A stretch of 48,626 nucleotides of DNA from Pedosphaera sp. (GTDB lineage Bacteria > Verrucomicrobiota > Verrucomicrobiia > Limisphaerales > SIBE01). Position 1 is the stretch's first letter; the number at the start of each line of letters is the position of its first letter. Below the pieces are notes generated by a model. It saw only the letters and a list, made by a program, of their open reading frames with translations, had not been told where the DNA came from and did no database searches. A program made the translations under genes and the position numbers. Positions 42,739-48,626 of the stretch are shown here, piece by piece. The stretch spans positions 1 to 48,626 of the forward strand of contig SIBE01000003.1 of assembly GCA_009695265.1 (NCBI GenBank). The letters are read 5' to 3'.

Positions 42739-43362
42739 ATGAAAAAATCACTCTCACTCCTGGCGCTTCTCACAGTCATCAGTGTCGGCCCATCGGCATT
42801 CGCCGCCGAGACAAGCGCCGACGGTTTCCGTCCGCTGTTCAACGGCAAGGATCTCGCGGGCTGGAAACTCCGGCGTCCCGACGGACATCAAAGCTGGACG
42901 GTCAGGGATGGTGTGTTGATCAATACTGTGGACAAAGGTGAGCACGGCACAGACCTCGTGACGGACGAGAAATTCTGGAACTTCACTGCCCGCTTTGAAT
43001 ACAAGATACCAGCTGGTGCTAACAGCGGCTTTTATCTCCGAGGCCGCCACGAAATCCAAATCCTCGATGATTACAAGACCGGGAAACCAAGCATGGGCGG
43101 CAACGGCGCGATCTATCAACATACGCCAGTATCGAAGTTCGTCTCGAAGCCCGCTGGTGAGTGGAATACCGCTGAAGCCACGATCGTCGGAAACAAGATT
43201 ACTCTGATTCTCAACGGCGAAAAAGTGCATGATAACGTGGAATGTCTGAAGGCGACCGGGAGCGAGATCGACAACAAAGTGAATGAACCCGGTCCGATCT
43301 TTCTGCAAGGTGACCATGGCTCCGTCAGCTTTCGTAATATGCGGATCAAGGTTTTGAAATGA
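42739..43362 (+). CDS. DUF1080 (3-keto-glycoside hydrolase type) exported protein
   Basis: The protein has 207 residues from the ATG at 42739. An in-frame ATG at 42709 overlapping the ThuA stop (ATGA) is also possible. The signal peptide is KKSLSLLALLTVISVGPSAF. The jelly-roll core starts FRPLFNGKDLAGWKL and includes SWTVRDGVLINTVD, NFTARFEYKIPAGANSGFYL and GSVSFRNMRIKVLK, typical of DUF1080. Family members act on 3-keto-glycosides made by oxidoreductases, which fits the Gfo/Idh gene that follows. Stop and next start overlap (ATGA at 43359-43362). Confidence 0.9.
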   Translation: MKKSLSLLALLTVISVGPSAFAAETSADGFRPLFNGKDLAGWKLRRPDGHQSWTVRDGVLINTVDKGEHGTDLVTDEKFWNFTARFEYKIPAGANSGFYLRGRHEIQILDDYKTGKPSMGGNGAIYQHTPVSKFVSKPAGEWNTAEATIVGNKITLILNGEKVHDNVECLKATGSEIDNKVNEPGPIFLQGDHGSVSFRNMRIKVLK

Positions 43363-44738
43363 ACAAGAACACTAATCAAGCTGATCTGAATCGCCGTGAG
43401 TTTCTCAAGGGCAGTTCATTTAGCTCTCTCATGGCGCTGATGGGTGGCATCGCGATCCAAGCGGACGATAAACCCAAGGCCGGGGATGCCCCCACGAACT
43501 ACAAGACCACCGGCGCACCAGTTAAATGCGCGCTGATCGGTTGCGGAGCTTGGGGGCGCGAGATTCTCAAGACCCTGGCTATCTTGCCCAACGCTCCGAT
43601 GGTGGCAGTGTGTGATACCTACGGAGTTAGCTTGCGTCGCGCCAAGGGATCGGCCCCGCAAGCGGAATCGCACGAGGACTACCGAAAGGTGCTGGAAAAA
43701 AAAGATGTCCAAGCCGTTATCGTCGCCACACCGACTCATCTTCACCGGGAGATTGTTTTAGCCGCTCTTCAAGCAGGCAAACATGTGTACTGCGAAGCTC
43801 CCCTGGCGGCAAGTGTCGAGGACGCGCGGGCCATTGCCACTGCTGCGCGAGCTTCCCTCAAGGTACACTTCCAGTCGGGCTTGCAGATGCGATCAGATCC
43901 GCAGAGGCAGTTCCTCCTCCAATTTATCCGGTCGGGAGCGATGGGGAAAACGATCAAAGCTCGCGCCCAATGGCACAGAAAGCAAAGCTGGCGCTATACT
44001 TCAGCTAGTGCGGAGCGCGAGAAAGATTTGAATTGGCGGCTGCAGAAATCCACCTCGCCTGGGTTGATCGGTGAAGTCGGCGTTCATCACTTGGATACTG
44101 CCTGCTCGTTTATCAATACACTTCCGATTTCCGTGACAGGCTTCGGCGGAATTATGCGCTGGAACGATGGAAGAGAAGTGCCGGACACGATTCAGGCTGT
44201 CTTTGAATTTCCCGAAGGCATCCGCTTATCCTACGAAGCGACCTTGGCAAACTCCTTCGATGCCGATTACGAAGTGTACTACGGAACTGACAGTGCCATC
44301 ATGGTGCGCGACAACAAGGCTTGGATGTTCAAGGAAGTTGATGCACCGCTCCTTGGTTGGGAAGTTTACGCGCAGAAGGACGCCTTTTACAAAGAAACGG
44401 GCATTGCATTGATTGCCGACGCCACCAAATCAGTCAAGGCCGCGAGTTCGGGCGGCGAGGAGGCTGCCTACGCCGAGGCTCCGCTGCGTCACGCCTTGCA
44501 ATCATTCATTGTCAACTCGAACGCCCACAGTTCCGGTGTGGAAGATTTTAGCGCCAACTTCGACGTGAACGACGCCGCTGCTCTCAAGGAATATCTGGAG
44601 AGCATCAACAAGGTCAAACAGCCGCATGCTGGCTATAAAGAAGGATACGAGACTACGGTGGCTGTCCTTAAGGCGAACGAAGCTATTCTCAAGGGACAGA
44701 AGATAGAGTTTCGGAAGGAATGGTTTTCTTTGAAGTGA
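43359..44738 (+). CDS. Tat-exported Gfo/Idh/MocA family oxidoreductase
   Basis: The protein has 459 residues. The Tat signal DLNRREFLKGSSFSSLMALM is followed by the Rossmann fold KCALIGCGAWGREILKTL (GxGxxG at 61-66). IVATPTHLHREIVLAALQAG follows. In the next motif, HVYCEAPLAASV, Ala147 replaces the Lys of the usual EKP motif, which normally acts in catalysis. The C-terminal Gfo/Idh domain is present with GEVGVHHLDTACSF. Start overlaps the DUF1080 stop by 4 bases. Possible role: NAD(P)-dependent oxidation of an exported sugar. Because of the missing Lys the protein may be a non-catalytic relative or use another mechanism. Confidence 0.92.
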   Translation: MNKNTNQADLNRREFLKGSSFSSLMALMGGIAIQADDKPKAGDAPTNYKTTGAPVKCALIGCGAWGREILKTLAILPNAPMVAVCDTYGVSLRRAKGSAPQAESHEDYRKVLEKKDVQAVIVATPTHLHREIVLAALQAGKHVYCEAPLAASVEDARAIATAARASLKVHFQSGLQMRSDPQRQFLLQFIRSGAMGKTIKARAQWHRKQSWRYTSASAEREKDLNWRLQKSTSPGLIGEVGVHHLDTACSFINTLPISVTGFGGIMRWNDGREVPDTIQAVFEFPEGIRLSYEATLANSFDADYEVYYGTDSAIMVRDNKAWMFKEVDAPLLGWEVYAQKDAFYKETGIALIADATKSVKAASSGGEEAAYAEAPLRHALQSFIVNSNAHSSGVEDFSANFDVNDAAALKEYLESINKVKQPHAGYKEGYETTVAVLKANEAILKGQKIEFRKEWFSLK

Positions 44739-44800
44739 TGATCGCTCGGAAATTGCCAGGTTAGAACGCTCAATTTTTGAAACAGAATAATGCTAAAGCA

Positions 44801-45472
44801 ATGAAATCATACCGATCACATATCATCGGAAATATTTTTGTTACGCTGTTGCTCTCCGTCTTTGTCCGAGTGAACACTGCGGAAACTTGGGTGACTTATT
44901 TTGCCGCGCCCAACGGAAGCAAAGTGAAAGTCGAAGGCACATCAACGCTCCACGATTGGATCATGGAAAGCCAGATTATCGGAGGCAAACTGGAATTTGA
45001 ATCCGGTTTCCAACTCGACCCGTCCCTCAAACCTGGAAAAATTATCGCTCGAGTCCAGGTTAACACGCCAGTCCGATCGCTCAAAAGCAGCAAGGACTCG
45101 ATGGATCAAGTCATGCAGCAGGCCATGAAGCAGGATAAGTTTCCGAAGATCGAGTACCGCTTAACGGAATTGGTGCTGAAAGAGGCTCCGAAAGCGCCAG
45201 AGGGTCCCTACCTATTCGATTCCAAAGGCGAGTTAACGATCGCCGGAACAACCAATAAGATCGCTATGCCGGTGACGATCCTGCGAGTTTCGCCCACTCG
45301 ATTAAAAGTCTCTGGAGCGACCAATGTTAAGATGACCGAGTATGGCGTGACACCGCCTGCACCGAAGATTGCTCTCGGAGCGATTAAAACTGGCGACGAC
45401 ATTAAAATTCTCTTTGATTGGGTAGCGGTGCAACGCTCAGAAACCGCGAAAGCGCCAGAGAAAACCCAGTAG
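44801..45472 (+). CDS. YceI-family exported lipocalin-like protein
   Basis: The protein has 223 residues from the ATG at 44801. A hydrophobic signal (IIGNIFVTLLLSVFVRVNTA) is followed by the YceI barrel: KVKVEGTSTLHDWIMESQII, MDQVMQQAMKQDKFPKIEYR, YLFDSKGELTIAGTTNKIAM and MTEYGVTPPAPKIALGAIKT. Known YceI proteins bind isoprenoid-quinone or other amphipathic ligands in the periplasm. It follows the sugar operon at 60 bases, so joint transcription is possible but unproven. The downstream hairpin at 45508-45548 may end the transcript. Confidence 0.88.
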   Translation: MKSYRSHIIGNIFVTLLLSVFVRVNTAETWVTYFAAPNGSKVKVEGTSTLHDWIMESQIIGGKLEFESGFQLDPSLKPGKIIARVQVNTPVRSLKSSKDSMDQVMQQAMKQDKFPKIEYRLTELVLKEAPKAPEGPYLFDSKGELTIAGTTNKIAMPVTILRVSPTRLKVSGATNVKMTEYGVTPPAPKIALGAIKTGDDIKILFDWVAVQRSETAKAPEKTQ

Positions 45473-45827
45473 CTCCTCTCGTTTGCCGAGGCCGCCTCTA
45501 AATACTTAGCGGGCTTTGGCACACACGGAATTTCAGCCAAAGCCCGCTCACTGATAAGAGACAGGAAAAACTCCGGCCCCCTAAATTCGATTTACCTCCT
45601 GATACTCAGACGCCTTGCTGCGCAGAGTTCGCTAGTGAACGCTCGTCGCAAGAACTGTCAGCTAACCGGCGAACTTGAGTGATACCGAGATGACCACTTT
45701 TCAGATCGCTTGGCAATCGAAAAATGGAGAATTGCCGCAAAATTTTGGCAACGTATCGATGGTGTTACTGAGCACAAACTGAACTTCGATCGAGCGCCAA
45801 TTCAAGACGCGTGACTTCTCGACCGGC
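45473..45827. other. Intergenic region with hairpin
   Basis: A 355-base gap after the YceI gene. It holds the hairpin at 45508-45548. Otherwise it is AT-moderate sequence without a recognisable gene, RNA or clear promoter for the GTG-start hydrolase gene at 45828. Confidence 0.4.
45508..45548 (+). terminator. 13-bp perfect inverted repeat after the YceI gene
   Basis: Arm AGCGGGCTTTGGC (45508-45520) pairs perfectly with GCCAAAGCCCGCT (45536-45548); loop 15 bases. No T-run follows. It may act as a transcription block or a structured 3' end. Confidence 0.5.
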
Positions 45828-47876
45828 GTGGTTATCATTCGATCCGTGATACCCAGATCTCTTCAAGGCTTTTTCTGCGGATTACAACTGCTCGCAGCCA
45901 TGCCGCTGCAAGCCCAAGAATCCCCAGCCCAGCGCCATCAAATGGTTCAGAAATCTTTGAAGGAAACGGCTGCAAAAATCTCCGCGCAATCGTTGGCTTC
46001 GATCCAGACTCTGGCTGGTTGGCAACAGCAGCGACCTGTCGCGCGACGCGAGGTTCTCTACATGCTCGGCCTCGATCCGATGCCGAAGCGCACCCCGCTC
46101 AAGGCGAACGTCACGGGCATTTTGGATCGCCCAGGTTACCACATTGAAAAGATTGCCTTCCAAAGTCTGCCTGGACTCTACGTGACCGGTAATTTGTACC
46201 TGCCGCATCACCCGATCGGTCCGCTTCCGACGATCCTCTACGTTTGCGGTCACTCACCACATCCGATGGGCGCGAAGTGGGATTATCAGGACCGCGTCCA
46301 GTGGTTCGCCGAGCACGGTTACGCCTGCCTGATTCTCGACACACTCGAATTTGGGGAAGTAGCCGGCATCCATCACGGCATTCATGACCTGAATATGTGG
46401 AGCTGGCTCTCGCTTGGATACACACCCGCGGGGGTTGAAGTATGGAATGCGATGCGGGCTGTGGATTACCTAGAGACGCGCCCGGAGATTGATAAGCACC
46501 GCATCGGCATTACTGGCATTTCCGGAGGCGGAGCGGTGACGTGGTTTACCGCTGCCGTCGATGAACGGATCGCCGCGGCAGTTCCAGTGTGCAGCACTTA
46601 CACCGTGGGTTCGCAAGCAGCTCATTGGGTTGCCGCTGGCCAATGCGATTGCATTTATTTCCACAATACTTTCCTCAGAGATTTGCCCCTGGTCGGTGCC
46701 TTGATTGCTCCGCGTCCGTTGCTGATTTGTAGCGGACAGAAAGATGGCGACTTTCCGCCTGATGGCTACCACGAGGTGTTTCGTCGAGCGAAACAGGTCT
46801 ATGATCTCTATGCCGGAGCCGATGGCAGCGCAGGTCGGATCATGGAAGTGGACGATGATGTCGGGCACACGGATGCTCCACTCTTCCGCAAAGAGGCTCG
46901 GCAATGGATGAATCGGTGGTTGAAGAATGATTCGAGCCCATTGGCCATCGAGGCGATTGCGGCGACGAGAACGGAAACGGCTGAGGCTCTGGCTTGCCTT
47001 GGTAAACTTCCACGGGATGCCGTGAATTACCAAATTCATAATCGCTTCAACGCAACTGCCACGATGAAGAATTGGCGTTCGTTACCGCAATGGCAGAAGC
47101 ATCGGGAGGCGTTGATTCCGGAGCTCAAAGAAAAAGTCTTTAACGGGTTTCCACGAGAAACAATTCCATTCGATACAAAGGTCAATCGCAACACCGGCGG
47201 GTGGGCGGCTCGTTACGCCGAATACAAAGACGTCACCTTCAACAGCGAATCGGGCGTTCGCATTCGCGCTCAACTCCTGACGGCAAAGGATCATTCCAAA
47301 GATGCACCTCTCCTGATCTACGCCAAGCGAGCTGGAGACTCGATCTACTTTCTTGATTTCGATGAGCTGTTGCCGCTGCTGGGGCGCTACAATGTGCTGG
47401 TCGTTAATCCGCGCCTGACTGAGCATCCCGTGACACCTTTTGAGTACGCCGAGATTGAACGCAGCGCCTCGTGGGTCGGTCGCACCGTCGCTTCAATGCA
47501 GGTGTGGGATATTCTACGCGCGGTTAAATGGGCGGTCGAAGAAGAGAAGATTTCCCCTCGCTTCGTAGCTCTTCATGGGAAAGGAGAGATGGGAATCCTC
47601 GCTCTTTACGCAGGATTGTTCGATGAGCGCATTCACCAGATCATTCTCCAGGATCCCCCTGCCTCCCACTGGCGCGGTCCGGCGCTGCTCAATGTGCTTC
47701 GCATCACCGACATCCCAGAGGTGGCAGGTGCCTTTGCTCCTCGCAGACTCGTTTTCTTGAACGAGATCCCCGACGCTTTCATTTCTACCCGGCAGATCTA
47801 CAAACTTCATAAGTCACACGGACAGTTAGCCAAGGCAGGAAGTTTGGCGGAAGCATTGGAAATTTGGAAATATTAG
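45828..47876 (+). CDS. Two-domain alpha/beta hydrolase (acetyl xylan esterase type), exported
   Basis: The protein has 682 residues from a GTG at 45828 (an internal GTG at 45846 is also possible). A weak signal peptide (GFFCGLQLLAAMPLQAQE) precedes it. Residues about 100-370 form an alpha/beta hydrolase of the acetyl xylan esterase / peptidase type: GITGISGGGAVTWF holds the nucleophile Ser232, SGQKDGDFPP Asp306 or Asp308, and DVGHTDAPLF His347. Residues about 450-682 form a second, related but degenerate domain: the elbow reads VALHGKGEMGILALYAG, with no Ser at the nucleophile position. It fits esterase work on plant polysaccharide. It lies downstream of the sugar operon. Confidence 0.85.
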   Translation: MVIIRSVIPRSLQGFFCGLQLLAAMPLQAQESPAQRHQMVQKSLKETAAKISAQSLASIQTLAGWQQQRPVARREVLYMLGLDPMPKRTPLKANVTGILDRPGYHIEKIAFQSLPGLYVTGNLYLPHHPIGPLPTILYVCGHSPHPMGAKWDYQDRVQWFAEHGYACLILDTLEFGEVAGIHHGIHDLNMWSWLSLGYTPAGVEVWNAMRAVDYLETRPEIDKHRIGITGISGGGAVTWFTAAVDERIAAAVPVCSTYTVGSQAAHWVAAGQCDCIYFHNTFLRDLPLVGALIAPRPLLICSGQKDGDFPPDGYHEVFRRAKQVYDLYAGADGSAGRIMEVDDDVGHTDAPLFRKEARQWMNRWLKNDSSPLAIEAIAATRTETAEALACLGKLPRDAVNYQIHNRFNATATMKNWRSLPQWQKHREALIPELKEKVFNGFPRETIPFDTKVNRNTGGWAARYAEYKDVTFNSESGVRIRAQLLTAKDHSKDAPLLIYAKRAGDSIYFLDFDELLPLLGRYNVLVVNPRLTEHPVTPFEYAEIERSASWVGRTVASMQVWDILRAVKWAVEEEKISPRFVALHGKGEMGILALYAGLFDERIHQIILQDPPASHWRGPALLNVLRITDIPEVAGAFAPRRLVFLNEIPDAFISTRQIYKLHKSHGQLAKAGSLAEALEIWKY

Positions 47877-47901
47877 TCTCAAGGCGATTTAAGGATTCAC
47901 G

Positions 47902-48452
47902 ATGAATTGGAAACTCTTTATTGCACTCGGTCTGGTTGTCGCTTCAACGTCGGCTCCGATGCAGCTTGCCGAGCCGCGGTTCTGCCTCCAGGCGACTCAG
48001 TGAACCTCCGCGCTTTCGGTGGAATCCAGCCGCGCATCTCTCCGGACGGGTAATGGATTGCTCTTTGTTGCCAAGGGGCCTTCTGTCGCATTCCTGCCAT
48101 CGGTGGAACACTCACGCGGCTTACGGTCGGCGAGGGCTTCGATGTGGAACCTGCATGGTCGCCCGACGGCAAAACAATCGCGTACGTTAGCACGGCCAGC
48201 TTTTGGGCGGGACAATTGCAATTGATCAATGCCGACGATGGCGCGCCTATCAAGCTGCCCGCGGCGATGCGTGCAGACTGTCGGATGTTTTTTCATCCCG
48301 ATGGCCGTCGATTGCTCGGGCGTTTTGGCTTAGCGAGTCCGCCGGATCGCGTTGCGTGGTTTGATTTGAAGACCGGGGTTGTCAAACCGGTCGAGAAGCG
48401 TCCGGGCGATCCGGTGGTTGTTCGCGCGCCGTTCTGCTTCTCACCGGATGGT
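47902..48452 (+). pseudogene. Broken TolB/PD40-type propeller gene
   Basis: An ATG at 47902 opens a signal peptide (NWKLFIALGLVVASTSAPMQ). The gene then shifts frame near 47980, where the reading becomes LPPGDSVNLRAFGGIQPRIS followed by PDG and a TAA stop at 48049-48051. Beyond it the same frame continues with WIALCCQG, RLTVGEGFDVEPAWSPDGKT, FFHPDGRRLLGRFGL and FCFSPDG. The PDG repeats are typical of TolB-like WD40/PD40 propellers that often precede amidohydrolase or prolyl-oligopeptidase domains. The gene ends abruptly where the insertion sequence begins. Confidence 0.75.
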
Positions 48453-48626
48453 TGTAGAACGACAATTAAGATTTTCCACGCCTTGACTCACGGTTTTTGT
48501 TACCGAGTTCAGGCCGTTGCCTCAGTAGAATGTTACCAGAATTCAAAGGCAATAAATGGAAACTATCAGCAAACCGGCACGGAAGGAAATTGTGGAAGCA
48601 GTCAGGATCCGATATGGGAAATCATC
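48453..48626 (+). mobile_element. Left end of an insertion sequence (cut by window edge)
   Basis: Homology to the propeller gene stops where TGTAGAACGACAATTAAG begins. The following 100 bases are non-coding and lead to a transposase-like start. This is a likely terminal inverted repeat; the other end is outside the window. Confidence 0.6.
48556..48626 (+). CDS. Transposase/integrase start (partial)
   Basis: The ATG at 48556 begins METISKPARKEIVEAVRIRY followed by GKSS. This is reminiscent of the start of integrase-core transposases, in which such an opening precedes a helix-turn-helix. Only 23 codons are visible, so the family is not certain. Confidence 0.55.
   Translation, partial: METISKPARKEIVEAVRIRYGKS

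Overview
The window looks like chromosomal DNA of a Verrucomicrobiota bacterium, probably a Pedosphaera/Limisphaerales-type soil or freshwater lineage. This is inferred from gene content: paired PSD1 (DUF1549/DUF1553) and DUF1501 genes, Calx-beta/delta-60 and beta-helix surface proteins with the short verrucomicrobial C-terminal domain, a pseudopilin of the type these bacteria carry in many copies, an isolated PaaX-type regulator, and ThuA/DUF1080/Gfo-Idh sugar genes. No rRNA or tRNA gene was recognised.

Region by region. 1-2636: a beta-helix surface protein, cut by the window edge and broken by a frameshift. 2640-4232: an accessory patch with an IS110 remnant, a PaaX-like regulator tightly bracketed by two 34-bp palindromes, and a possible gene remnant. 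4233-5958: a DUF47/PiT phosphate transport pair. 6181-10479 (minus): housekeeping genes purA, uppS, cdsA, dxr, joining purine, isoprenoid and phospholipid synthesis. 10758-15649: a large Calx-beta/delta-60 protein and two small exported proteins. 16090-27185: two PSD1 + DUF1501 pairs separated by an internally duplicated exported protein. 27335-30832: a membrane fatty-acid hydroxylase homologue, a Tat-exported protein of unknown function and a PQQ-like propeller. 31287-34128: rimO, pgsA, pgpA. 34475-37328: a pseudopilin, a nucleotide-sugar epimerase and an amidase lipoprotein. 37480-41665: a futalosine-type menaquinone cluster (ubiX/mqnM, mqnP, mqnE, mqnA) interrupted by a four-helix-bundle (S23-type) gene. 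41873-47876: ThuA, DUF1080, Gfo/Idh, YceI and an alpha/beta hydrolase, a likely sugar or polysaccharide degradation module. 47902-48626: a decayed propeller gene cut by the left end of an insertion sequence.

How the genes work together. The housekeeping blocks supply isoprenoid precursor (dxr), its polymerisation (uppS), phospholipid precursors (cdsA, pgsA, pgpA) and menaquinone (mqn genes). The exported blocks (PSD1/DUF1501, ThuA/DUF1080/Gfo-Idh, hydrolase) fit a polysaccharide-degrading lifestyle with c-type heme proteins outside the cytoplasm.

The strongest candidates for something undescribed are the palindrome-paaX-palindrome cassette (2996-3892), the S23-type gene bracketed by imperfect inverted repeats inside the menaquinone cluster (38051-38526), and the 10-G tract within an unusual insertion in rimO (31724-31733).
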